Shown here piece after piece: positions 6,238 to 13,120 of a stretch of 13,120 nt of DNA. The position numbers and the translations under genes were made by a program. The DNA comes from JAOUGY01 sp050329955 (GTDB lineage Bacteria; Actinomycetota; Acidimicrobiia; Spongiisociales; ZC4RG35): assembly GCA_050329955.1 (NCBI GenBank), contig JBHJOH010000076.1, positions 1-13,120 of the forward strand, in the 5' to 3' direction. Each line of letters starts with the position of its first letter. Position 1 is the stretch's first letter. The notes beneath the pieces were generated by a model, which did no database searches, had not been told where the DNA came from, and worked only from the letters and a program-made list of their open reading frames with translations.

Positions 6238-6651
6238 TTGGAGGAGCGCGCTTCGTCGACGTCGACGCGTGCCAGCAGGATGGATCCGAGCACGAAGAAG
6301 ACGAGCACGCTGAGCATGGCGGTGCGGCCAGAGCCGGTGACCTGTCTGACCACGCCGAATATGAGGGGGCCCCAGATGGCGGAGAACTTGGCGAACACGG
6401 AGTAGAAGCCGTAGAACTCGGCGGAGGCCTGTTCGGGGATCATCGATCCGTACAGGCTGCGACTGAGGGCCTGGGTGCCGCCGAGGACGATGCCGATCAC
6501 CACGCCGGTCGCCATGAACGGGGCCAGCCGTCGTCGCCCACCACCACCGATTCGAAGTACACGGGGAGGATGGCCCCGGCGACCACGGTGGAGTAGGCCG
6601 AAATGGCCCAGTCGTACATCGCCCGTCCGAAGACGGTGCGTTTGTCGTTCT

Positions 6652-7992
<1,341 letters not shown>

Positions 7993-8009
7993 GGATGCCA
8001 CGAGCGGGG

Positions 8010-8015
8010 ACTCTA
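8010..8015 (-). promoter_or_regulatory. Candidate -10 box for the MFS transporter
   Basis: TAGAGT (TANNNT) lies 8 nt before a GTG at 8001 and 17 nt before the ATG at 7992. It sits in a 61-bp divergent gap together with the sugar-dehydrogenase promoter. Confidence 0.35.
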
Positions 8016-8041
8016 CGACCCGAATAGCGGGGCTGTCGCCG

Positions 8042-8047
8042 TAGCCT
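8042..8047 (+). promoter_or_regulatory. Leaderless -10 box for the sugar dehydrogenase
   Basis: TAGCCT, then 6 nt (GGGTGG), then the ATG at 8054. There is no room for a leader, so transcription should begin at or next to the start codon. The same spacing recurs at 10551, 11303 and 12188. Confidence 0.55.
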
Positions 8048-8053
8048 GGGTGG

Positions 8054-9274
8054 ATGTCGACCGGGTCACCCAAACGTCTTTTCTCGTTCATGCTCGCCGC
8101 TGCTGTGGTGCTGGCTGCCTGCTCTGATGGCGCCGGCAGCGATGGCACCTTTTCGACGGTGGCGGTGCCGTCGCCGACAACCGTTCCCGCTTCGACGAGC
8201 TCTGTGGAGACAGCGGCACCCACCACGACGCCGACCACGGTGAATGACCCGGCCACGACCGTGACCACCGCCGCCGTCCCCGAGCTGGCAGGCCTCACCT
8301 ACACGGCCGTCACCGACGCCGAGTTCCCGGTGGTCATCACCGCCCGGCCGGGAGACGCCGAGCCGCTGGTGGCCCTCAAGGACGGCCAGGTGGGACGTCT
8401 GGTAGCCGGGGAGCTCGAAGAGATCCTCGACATCTCGGATCGCGTCGCCAACGAAGGCGAGCGCGGCTTGCTCGGGATGGCGCTGCACCCGGATGACCCG
8501 TCGAGAGTGTTCCTGCACTACTCCGACAATGCCGGCGACACCACCGTGTCGGAGTTCACCCTGGACGGCACCATCGACCCCGGCTCGGAACGGGTGTTGT
8601 TCACGGCCGATCAACCGGCCGGCAACCACAACGGCGGCTGGATCCAGTTCGGCCCCGATGGCGGCCTCTACCTCGGTTTGGGCGACGGTGGGGGAGCCGA
8701 CGACCAGTTCGGTACCGGTCAACAGGACGGTCCGCTCGCCGGTCTCATCCGGATCGACGTCGACTCGGCCGAGGCGGAGAAGTACGCCAAGGGGCTGCGG
8801 AATCCGTGGCGGTTCTGGATCGATGCCGACACCGTCTACATCGCCGATGTCGGTCAGAACGCCTACGAGGAGATCTCGGTCACACCGCTCGAGCCCGGTC
8901 TCAACTACGGCTGGTCGATCATGGAAGGCACCCGCTGTTTCTCGCCGAGGGAGGGTTGCGACACCTCCGGTCTGGTGATCCCGGTGGTGGAGGTGGAGCA
9001 CGGCGATGCCGGCACCTGTTCGATCACCGGGGGAGTGGTGTACCGCGGCTCGGCCATTCCCGAGCTCGCCGGGCATTACTTCTACTCGGACTTCTGCGGC
9101 GGCTACCTGCGGAGCTTCCGCTCCGATGGCGGCGAGGCGGCCGACCAGACCGACTGGACCGACCAGGTGGGCGTGCCCGGCCAGATCGTGTCGTTCGGTG
9201 TCGACGGCGCCGGCGAGATGTACGTGCTGACCACCGGCGAGATCCTGCGGGTCGACGCCGTCAGGGCACCCTGA
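8054..9274 (+). CDS. PQQ-type glucose/sorbosone dehydrogenase-like lipoprotein
   Basis: A 406-residue secreted beta-propeller of the GSDH family (soluble PQQ-dependent glucose dehydrogenase / L-sorbosone dehydrogenase / Yli type), oxidising a sugar aldose outside the membrane. The signal peptide ends in lipobox VLAA-C with C23 lipidated, followed by a Thr/Ser/Pro-rich linker to about residue 72. Propeller motifs follow in family order: NEGERGLLGMALHPD (133-147), NHNGGWIQFGPDGGLYLGLGDGG (191-213) with H192 at the position of the catalytic/PQQ-site histidine, GLRNPWRFW (247-255), IADVGQNAYEEI (263-274), LNYGW (283-287), and GGVVYRG (326-332). Several cysteines (295, 302, 322, 348) could form disulfides. 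Length minus the linker is normal. It diverges from the MFS gene and converges on the XRE gene 18 nt away; no operon partner is seen. Sugar specificity and PQQ use are inferred from the family. Confidence 0.93.
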   Translation: MSTGSPKRLFSFMLAAAVVLAACSDGAGSDGTFSTVAVPSPTTVPASTSSVETAAPTTTPTTVNDPATTVTTAAVPELAGLTYTAVTDAEFPVVITARPGDAEPLVALKDGQVGRLVAGELEEILDISDRVANEGERGLLGMALHPDDPSRVFLHYSDNAGDTTVSEFTLDGTIDPGSERVLFTADQPAGNHNGGWIQFGPDGGLYLGLGDGGGADDQFGTGQQDGPLAGLIRIDVDSAEAEKYAKGLRNPWRFWIDADTVYIADVGQNAYEEISVTPLEPGLNYGWSIMEGTRCFSPREGCDTSGLVIPVVEVEHGDAGTCSITGGVVYRGSAIPELAGHYFYSDFCGGYLRSFRSDGGEAADQTDWTDQVGVPGQIVSFGVDGAGEMYVLTTGEILRVDAVRAP

Positions 9275-9292
9275 GATAAGGCGCCCGGTGCG

Positions 9293-9742
9293 TCAACTGT
9301 CGGATGGTGGGCCGTTTCCCCGGGTGAGCCGGTCCACACGGCCGAGGATGTTGGCGGTTGGTGCCACCTTCCCCGACTCGTAGGACGAGAGGCGGGCGGC
9401 TGAAGTCCCGATCAGTGGAGCGAACTCCCGCATGGTCATACCCAGCGAGATGCGAACACTGCGAATGCGGCGTCCGTACTCGCGACGAGACTCGGCATCG
9501 GCTTCGGAACGGGCGTGTTCGACGACGCCCTCCAGGAGTCGATCGACGCCGTAGTTCTCGTTCCAGGAGACGACGGTTTCAACGGCGCGGGCGCACGATC
9601 CCCACGGATTGGCGCGGATCGCCGCTGCCAGCCGTCGCCAATCGGACACCGACCCGCGTTCGATCGAGGCGAGCACCGCCTCGAACGGCCAGTGGTCGGG
9701 ATCCTCGGACGTGACGTCGACGTTGCGGAACCGAACGCTCAC
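9293..9742 (-). CDS. XRE-type helix-turn-helix protein, probable antitoxin partner of the nucleotidyltransferase
   Basis: A 149-residue protein. Residues about 90-140 form an XRE/Cro-type HTH (GRRIRSVRISLGMTMREFAPLIG, then ARLSSYESGKVAPTA), with the characteristic SYESGK turn before the last helix. The N-terminal 80 residues (WPFEAVLASIERGSVSDWRRL onward) form a second, helical domain that I do not recognise; it could bind the partner. It starts with GTG at 9742, overlapping the nucleotidyltransferase stop as GTGA, so the two are translated together. In toxin-antitoxin pairs such a DNA-binding protein normally neutralises the partner and represses the shared promoter; the palindrome at 10423-10437 is a candidate target. 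Here it is the second gene, the reverse of classical AbiE order. Antitoxin role is inference from context. Confidence 0.85.
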   Translation of the reverse strand: MSVRFRNVDVTSEDPDHWPFEAVLASIERGSVSDWRRLAAAIRANPWGSCARAVETVVSWNENYGVDRLLEGVVEHARSEADAESRREYGRRIRSVRISLGMTMREFAPLIGTSAARLSSYESGKVAPTANILGRVDRLTRGNGPPSDS

Positions 9743-10407
9743 GAGATGACCGCCTCCTCGGCAACCGCTCGCAGCGTTCGGCGAACCTCGTCCCAGTCGT
9801 GCCAGCGGGCCTCGAGCCCCTTGTAGGTGGAAAGCTCAGTGGTGGTGCGCTGGTCGCGAGGTCTCGGGTCGGCGAGCTGGCGGACCACCTGGGTCACCAC
9901 CGCCTCGGGACCTGCGTTCACATCGTCGTAGTAGGGGTCGATGCCGGCGACGACGAAGGCGGCCCCGGCTGTGCCGAGCCGGTCGGAGAGGGCCGCGATG
10001 TCGAGGTAGTCGCGGGTCTGGTTGCGTGTCACCGCCAACCAGCACTTGATTCGCAGCATCTCTTCGATCGTGGGAACGACGAGCGGATTTCCGTCGATCT
10101 CGACCTGTTCGACCTCCAGGGGACGTCCCCTGATCAACTGGCGGATACCGGTCTCGATGTCGCCCAGCGAGCCGAGGATGAGCTTGCCGGGTCGCGCCCG
10201 AGCCATCGACCAGTCGGCCAGCGCCTCCAGGTTGTCGAGGACGGTATCGAATCGCTCATCGAGGTCGGCGATGACATGGTCGTGGTCGAAGGACCGGCGG
10301 TGACCCGCATGAAGTGCCGCAGCGGCACCCCCGACCAGTACCGCACCTGGGACCAGACGCTGCAGCTCGGTTGCCTTGGCGAGTACCTCGTGCAGGGAAG
10401 GGTCCAT
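9739..10407 (-). CDS. AbiEii/AbiGii-like nucleotidyltransferase, probable toxin
   Basis: A 222-residue DNA polymerase beta-type nucleotidyltransferase resembling AbiEii toxins and related MenT-like enzymes. The core motif is VLVGGAAAALHAGHRRSFDHDH (24-44): the GG of the nucleotide loop at 26-27, then the metal-binding DxD as D41 and D43. The possible third acidic residue is in VEIDG around 102-107. The segment PTIEEMLRIKCWLAVTRNQTRDYLDIAAL (about 113-141) matches the family's conserved lysine/Arg-Asp-x-x-Asp region. Known members transfer NTP to tRNA or other targets and stop growth; activity here is inferred. It is shorter than AbiEii itself (about 300 residues), lacking much of the C-terminal domain. 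The ATG at 10407 follows TATGAT (10427-10422) under a palindrome. It overlaps the XRE gene (GTGA), forming a two-gene module. Confidence 0.85.
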   Translation of the reverse strand: MDPSLHEVLAKATELQRLVPGAVLVGGAAAALHAGHRRSFDHDHVIADLDERFDTVLDNLEALADWSMARARPGKLILGSLGDIETGIRQLIRGRPLEVEQVEIDGNPLVVPTIEEMLRIKCWLAVTRNQTRDYLDIAALSDRLGTAGAAFVVAGIDPYYDDVNAGPEAVVTQVVRQLADPRPRDQRTTTELSTYKGLEARWHDWDEVRRTLRAVAEEAVIS

Positions 10408-10421
10408 ACTGTAGCAATGTT

Positions 10422-10427
10422 ATCATA
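10422..10427 (-). promoter_or_regulatory. -10 box of the nucleotidyltransferase-XRE operon
   Basis: TATGAT lies 14 nt before the ATG at 10407 and partly inside the palindrome at 10423-10437. TACAGT, directly touching the ATG, is a second TANNNT match but too close to serve as a -10 for this start. This AT-rich stretch stands out from its GC-rich surroundings. Confidence 0.5.
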
Positions 10428-10437
10428 TCTGATATGA
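10423..10437. promoter_or_regulatory. Perfect palindrome, candidate operator of the toxin-antitoxin module
   Basis: TCATATC, central T, GATATGA form a perfect 7-1-7 inverted repeat over the -10 region of the nucleotidyltransferase gene. A dimeric HTH protein bound here would block RNA polymerase. The XRE protein encoded by the operon is the obvious candidate, giving autoregulation; the RHH antitoxin on the other side is an alternative. Confidence 0.6.
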
Positions 10438-10516
10438 GCAGGGGAGGGCCGATGGGATGGTCTCACCGATACGGGCCGCCTTCCAAAGCGCAAAGAGTGT
10501 CGAGTCGGGGTGGGAC

Positions 10517-10540
10517 GCTGCATCACCATGGCATCGCAGC
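10517..10540. promoter_or_regulatory. Imperfect inverted repeat upstream of the RHH antitoxin
   Basis: GCTGCAT and ATCGCAGC flank CACCATGGC; the arms match apart from one extra base. It ends 10 nt before the TATGAT box of the RHH-PIN operon, a place where a repressor could act. The repeat is short and may be chance. Confidence 0.25.
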
Positions 10541-10550
10541 ACCTACACGA

Positions 10551-10556
10551 TATGAT
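10551..10556 (+). promoter_or_regulatory. Leaderless -10 box of the RHH-PIN operon
   Basis: TATGAT, 6 nt (GCCCGT), then the ATG at 10563. This is a near-consensus -10 at exactly the distance for transcription to begin at the start codon, with no ribosome-binding site. Confidence 0.6.
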
Positions 10557-10562
10557 GCCCGT

Positions 10563-10790
10563 ATGTCGAAACTGCGTACCACGTTGACCATCGACGAAGA
10601 GGTGCTCCGAGCGGTCCGGGTGAGGGCTGCCCGGTCCGGAAAAGGAGAGAGCGAGGTGATCGAGGAGTCACTGCGTGCGACGCTGGGGTTCGATCTTCTC
10701 GACCGGCTGTGGGAACGCGCCGACATGTCGGAGGAGCAGGCGATGGGCCTCGCCGTCGAGGCACAACGGGCCCCGCGAACTGGGGCTTGA
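10563..10790 (+). CDS. Ribbon-helix-helix antitoxin (VapB-like)
   Basis: A 75-residue protein. The N-terminal MSKLRTTLTIDEEVLRAVRV is a typical RHH/MetJ-Arc beta-strand and first helix, in which the alternating strand residues (RTTLTI) would contact DNA. The second helix follows (GESEVIEESLRATLG, 28-42). The C-terminal tail (43-75, LLDRLWERADMSEEQAM and on) is helical then extended and would wrap the toxin. It should neutralise the PIN ribonuclease encoded next and repress the operon. The start at 10563 is supported by TATGAT 6 nt upstream and by the family N-terminus; longer readings go into the divergent control region. The stop TGA is followed immediately by the toxin's TTG start. Confidence 0.88.
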   Translation: MSKLRTTLTIDEEVLRAVRVRAARSGKGESEVIEESLRATLGFDLLDRLWERADMSEEQAMGLAVEAQRAPRTGA

Positions 10791-11201
10791 TTGCGGGCCG
10801 TCCTGGATGTGAACGTGATCGTGTCGGGAGTCCTGTCACGATCAGGGGCACCTGCTCAGGTGCTTCGCTCCTGGCTCGACGGTGACTTCGAGATGGTGGT
10901 GTCGCCGGCCCTTCTCGATGAGCTCGCCAGAGTGCTGCGTTACCCGAAGATCCGAAACCGGATTTCGGAAGAAGACGCCGAGTCACTGGTGGAACTGATC
11001 TCCGCCGGAGCGATCCTGGCCGATGATCCGGGGACCCCGGAGACGGCGCTGTCGAGCGATCCTGACGATGAGTACCTGGTGTCGCTCGCTCGTGTGACCC
11101 GTTCGGTTCTCGTCACAGGCGACGCCGATCTGCTCGGCCTCGCCGCCCGGATGCCGGTGGTTGCGCCCCGCGCCTTTCTCGACATGCTGGTGGACGGTTG
11201 A
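10791..11201 (+). CDS. PIN-domain toxin (putative ribonuclease, COG1569-type)
   Basis: A 136-residue PIN-domain protein, probably a magnesium-dependent ribonuclease and the toxin of the pair. It opens RAVLDVNVIVSGVLS, with catalytic D6 and conserved N8. E44 lies in LLDELARVL, D92/D93 in SSDPDDEYLVSLA, and D111 in VTGDADLL, completing the acidic cluster. The DPDDxxLxxLA and TGDxDLL pattern and the GAPAQVL segment (19-25) are typical of the COG1569 'toxin component, PIN family' group rather than classical VapC. It starts with a TTG directly after the antitoxin's TGA (TGATTG), so translation probably depends on ribosomes finishing the antitoxin, which would keep toxin yield low. No other start codon restores the essential D6. 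Confidence 0.9.
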   Translation: MRAVLDVNVIVSGVLSRSGAPAQVLRSWLDGDFEMVVSPALLDELARVLRYPKIRNRISEEDAESLVELISAGAILADDPGTPETALSSDPDDEYLVSLARVTRSVLVTGDADLLGLAARMPVVAPRAFLDMLVDG

Positions 11202-11302
11202 TCCGCACCTCTCAGGTCTGATGGGGTCGCTGGGTGCACCCGGCACCTCCGCCTGACGTCGCTCAAGGGGAGGCAAGCGGCCGGGGGCGGATCTCGTCGT
11301 CC

Positions 11303-11308
11303 TACGCT
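11303..11308 (+). promoter_or_regulatory. Leaderless -10 box for the EamA transporter
   Basis: TACGCT, 6 nt (CCGCCG), then the ATG at 11315. The 101 bp before it hold only a GGGTGCACCC palindrome (11232-11241) with no evident role. Confidence 0.55.
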
Positions 11309-11314
11309 CCGCCG

Positions 11315-12136
11315 ATGACCTCTGTGGCGCTGGCGCTCGTGGCTGCCGTGGCTTGGGGCGCCGGGGGTTTCCTCGGGGGCCGCGCCTCGAAGCTGGTTTC
11401 GTCGACCGTCGTGGTGTGGGCATCCGGTGTGATGTCCATCGTCATGATCGGCGCCGGAGCACTCGTGCTCGGTGGGGCCGAGCGCGGGACCGCACTCGCC
11501 TGGGGATTCGCGGGCGGGGTGGCGGTGGGTGTGGGCGGTCTCGTCCTGTACAAGGGTCTGGCCGAGGGCCGGATGTCGGTGGTCGCTCCCACCGCCGGGG
11601 TTGTGGGAGCGGCGCTGCCGGTGGCGGTCGACGTGGTGCGGGGCGAGCGACTCGGCGCCACCATCTGGCTCGGGATCGCCCTGGCACTGGCGGCGATATG
11701 GCTGCTCACCACCGGGGGCTCCGAGGCCGGTGGCGGAGGAGTGCGGATGGGGGTGCTCGCTGGGGTCGGGTTCGGGCTCGTGTTCGTGTTCATCGACTTC
11801 GCCCCCGACACGAGCGGGTTGTGGCCAGTGGTCGGCACCAAGCTGGGATCGGTGGCCATCACCTCCGTCCTCCTGGTCGTGGCCCGGCCCGCCATCAGCG
11901 CCGCCCGAGCGCACTGGCTGCCGATCTCCGGCCTGGCCGTGTTCGACGCCCTCGCCACCATCTCCTACCTGGAGGCATCGAGGACGGGGTCGCTGGCGGT
12001 GGCCGCCGTCATCGCCTCGTTCTATCCGGCGCCCACGGTGGCGTTGGCGGCGATCGTGCTCAGGGAGAGACTGACGCCGACTCATTGGCTCGGAGCCGGT
12101 CTGGCACTCGGGGCGGTCACACTGATCAGCCTGTGA
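11315..12136 (+). CDS. EamA/DMT-family transporter
   Basis: A 273-residue membrane protein of the drug/metabolite transporter superfamily with two EamA halves and about ten transmembrane helices. The first half (1-130) opens with ALALVAAVAWGAGGFLGGRASK, the usual helix 1 with its tryptophan-glycine kink, and includes LYKGLAEGRMSVVAPTAGVVGAALPV (78-103), the helix 3-4 region with the conserved ALxxG and Pro. The second half has ISYLEASRTGSLAVAAVIASFYPAPTVALAAIVLRERLTPTHWLGAGLALGAV, the clearest family signature, where RERLT and GxxLxxxG are conserved. The substrate is unknown; amino acids, nucleosides or drugs are exported or imported by relatives. The start at 11315 is set by the leaderless promoter; a reading from 11234 adds residues lacking family match. 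It stands alone, followed by a hairpin. Confidence 0.9.
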   Translation: MTSVALALVAAVAWGAGGFLGGRASKLVSSTVVVWASGVMSIVMIGAGALVLGGAERGTALAWGFAGGVAVGVGGLVLYKGLAEGRMSVVAPTAGVVGAALPVAVDVVRGERLGATIWLGIALALAAIWLLTTGGSEAGGGGVRMGVLAGVGFGLVFVFIDFAPDTSGLWPVVGTKLGSVAITSVLLVVARPAISAARAHWLPISGLAVFDALATISYLEASRTGSLAVAAVIASFYPAPTVALAAIVLRERLTPTHWLGAGLALGAVTLISL

Positions 12137-12145
12137 GGGGGCGCC

Positions 12146-12167
12146 CCGGCCGGTCGAAAACCGCCGG
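12146..12167 (+). terminator. Hairpin after the EamA transporter gene
   Basis: CCGGC and GGT pair with ACC and GCCGG around CGAAA, with one bulged C, starting 10 nt after the stop codon. A 10-bp palindrome GGGGCGCCCC (12138-12147) overlaps its left edge. No T-run follows, so terminator function is tentative. Confidence 0.4.
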
Positions 12168-12187
12168 AGCAGATGGGATCGACTCCC

Positions 12188-12193
12188 TACGAT
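12188..12193 (+). promoter_or_regulatory. Leaderless -10 box for the 220-aa hypothetical gene
   Basis: TACGAT, 6 nt (CGGTTC), then the ATG at 12200. This decides the start over an in-frame ATG at 12173, which lies upstream of the box. Confidence 0.6.
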
Positions 12194-12199
12194 CGGTTC

Positions 12200-12862
12200 A
12201 TGCCCGTGGTACCCACGCTCGCGTTGATGGCCGAGGTGTACGAGCTGGATCGGACCGGGGGAACCGACTCACCCAGATTCCGGCGGTATGTCGAGCTGGC
12301 GGCGCAGCATCCGATCCACCCGTACAACCCGATGACCGGCAACCCCGAGGCGCTCCTCACCGTCGAGCACCTGATCGGTGTGGACGCCGAATCGGTGGTC
12401 GATGGGTTGTGTGGAGACCGGGCGATCTCGATCGCGGTGCTGACACCGGGGGCGTGGACGGATCGGGCCTTCACCGAGATCGACTACCGCACCAGGGCGC
12501 AGCCAATCGTCTGGTTCTGGGCAGGGGAATACACCGACCCAGAGGTGGTTTCGATGCGCACCCGGATGCAGCTGGCCCGGTTGGCATGGCAGGACCACAA
12601 CGGGGCACCCGACACGGTGCGACGCCTCAGCGGTCAGGAAGGGGCCGCCATGCTCGCTGCCGACCGCCGGCCGTCCGGGGACGTCGAACGGGCCCGGACG
12701 GTGTTCGAGGTCGTTGCCGAGGAGACCGACATGGGCACGTTCATCGCATGGTTACTCGGGGACGAGGTGGCCGAGGCGGCCGGGTACGCCGGCCTGGGCC
12801 TCGCCGCCGAGGACGGGCTCGCCTTCTGTGTCACGGACGCAGGCTCGGCGTCACCAGCCTGA
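12200..12862 (+). CDS. Hypothetical 220-aa protein
   Basis: I do not recognise this protein. It is soluble-looking, 220 residues, with no signal peptide or transmembrane helix. The N-terminus (1-35) is likely helical, followed by AQHPIHPYNPMTGNPEALLTVEHLIG (35-60), rich in Pro, His and Asn. A central segment holds ISIAVLTPGAWTDRAFTEIDYRTRAQPIVWFWAGE (76-110), which looks like alternating beta strands ending in an aromatic WFW, then a run of helices (MRTRMQLARLAWQDHNGAP, ARTVFEVVAEETDMGTFIAWLLGDEVAEAAGYAG). Two cysteines only (71, 210). Its base composition and codon use match the neighbours, so it is probably native. It has its own leaderless promoter, chosen for the start, and converges with the partial gene to its right, leaving a 21-nt gap. 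No functional context. Confidence 0.78.
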   Translation: MPVVPTLALMAEVYELDRTGGTDSPRFRRYVELAAQHPIHPYNPMTGNPEALLTVEHLIGVDAESVVDGLCGDRAISIAVLTPGAWTDRAFTEIDYRTRAQPIVWFWAGEYTDPEVVSMRTRMQLARLAWQDHNGAPDTVRRLSGQEGAAMLAADRRPSGDVERARTVFEVVAEETDMGTFIAWLLGDEVAEAAGYAGLGLAAEDGLAFCVTDAGSASPA

Positions 12863-12883
12863 TCGGCAGGCCCCGTACCCCGC

Positions 12884-13120
12884 TCAGCGGCTCCGGACTC
12901 GGCGCTCGACGAGCTTCCTGAGTGGTGCGGACGGCACATAGGCCTCGTCGACCCGGTCGGAGTCTTCCACCGAATCTGCAAACAGGCCGTGCTCCCTGAG
13001 GCGATCGACCAACTCGGGGTCGAAGGCCCGGTAGCCGAGTTCGGTGCGCACGTTGCGGTAGTAGTTCTGGAGGTCGGCGAAGTGCCGGTTCTCGTGCCCG
13101 TAGCCGACGAACATCGACAG
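12884..13120 (-). CDS. C-terminal fragment of an unrecognised gene, start outside the window
   Basis: At least 78 residues are open on the minus strand to the window edge and end at TGA (12886-12884). An internal ATG at 13114 exists, but the frame continues past it to the edge, so this is most likely the end of a longer protein. The visible part is charged and probably helical: YGHENRHFADLQNYYRNVRTE, LGYRAFDPELVDRLREHGLF, then a basic end (KLVERRVRSR). No family recognised. It converges on the 220-aa gene. Confidence 0.6.
   Translation of the reverse strand: MSMFVGYGHENRHFADLQNYYRNVRTELGYRAFDPELVDRLREHGLFADSVEDSDRVDEAYVPSAPLRKLVERRVRSR

Noticed and set aside
3886..6405. An 839-codon open frame on the plus strand
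   Set aside because: Antisense to the flavoprotein and LapA genes, rich in Gly/Asp/His/Arg as expected of a GC-rich shadow frame; the genes opposite have clear family motifs.
7993..8298. N-terminal extension of the MFS transporter
   Set aside because: It would overlap the divergent sugar dehydrogenase and its signal peptide on the opposite strand; the family N-terminus begins at 7992.
8066..9076. A 336-codon minus-strand frame opposite the sugar dehydrogenase
   Set aside because: The sense strand has a signal peptide and full GSDH motif order; the antisense frame has none.
11232..11241. GGGTGCACCC palindrome between the PIN gene and the EamA gene
   Set aside because: A 10-bp palindrome with no loop and no position relative to a promoter or stop that suggests a function; chance is likely in GC-rich DNA.
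11353..12921. A 522-codon Gly/Arg-rich plus-strand frame
   Set aside because: Frame-shifted shadow of the EamA transporter and the 220-aa gene, with no coherent domain.

Overview
The window is 13.1 kb of dense, GC-rich DNA that looks like a chromosomal segment of a high-GC actinobacterium. An Acidimicrobiia-like lineage is my inference from overall codon style, from TANNNT-type -10 boxes placed 6-7 nt before start codons, and from the gene families; no rRNA or other phylogenetic marker is present. I see no tRNA, rRNA, CRISPR array, insertion sequence or origin. No gap between genes exceeds 300 bases.

Left two thirds (1-7992), all on the minus strand. Read in the direction of transcription this runs: a UMF1-type MFS transporter; a broken paralogue of the same transporter joined to it by a GTGA overlap; a LapA-domain membrane protein; a CoA-disulfide-reductase-like flavoprotein; a lipoprotein with a nuclease domain and a lamin-tail domain; an LEA-like Ala/Glu/Lys-rich protein; an unrecognised protein with a faint eIF2B-like look; a class I aminotransferase; and the N-terminal 249 residues of a zinc-type alcohol dehydrogenase relative that lacks the usual catalytic zinc ligands. 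The LapA, flavoprotein and lipoprotein genes overlap at start/stop codons and should be co-translated. Two intergenic gaps carry the same heptamer tandem repeat, and a 15-bp tandem repeat lies in the pseudogene tail.

Middle (8054-11201). A secreted, lipid-anchored PQQ-type sugar dehydrogenase is transcribed divergently from the MFS gene. It is followed by two back-to-back toxin-antitoxin-like modules: on the minus strand an AbiEii-like nucleotidyltransferase with an XRE protein, and on the plus strand a ribbon-helix-helix antitoxin with a PIN toxin. They diverge from a 155-bp control region that contains a perfect 15-nt palindrome over the nucleotidyltransferase -10 box.

Right end (11315-13120). 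An EamA-type drug/metabolite transporter and an unrecognised 220-aa protein follow on the plus strand, then the C-terminal end of an unrecognised gene coming in on the minus strand.

Four plus-strand genes (8054, 10563, 11315, 12200) share an identical arrangement, TANNNT then exactly 6 nt then ATG, which strongly suggests leaderless mRNAs; the LapA gene has the same with 7 nt. The most interesting points are the double toxin-antitoxin island with its shared operator region, the decayed transporter paralogue, the dispersed heptamer repeat and the zinc-ligand-less dehydrogenase.
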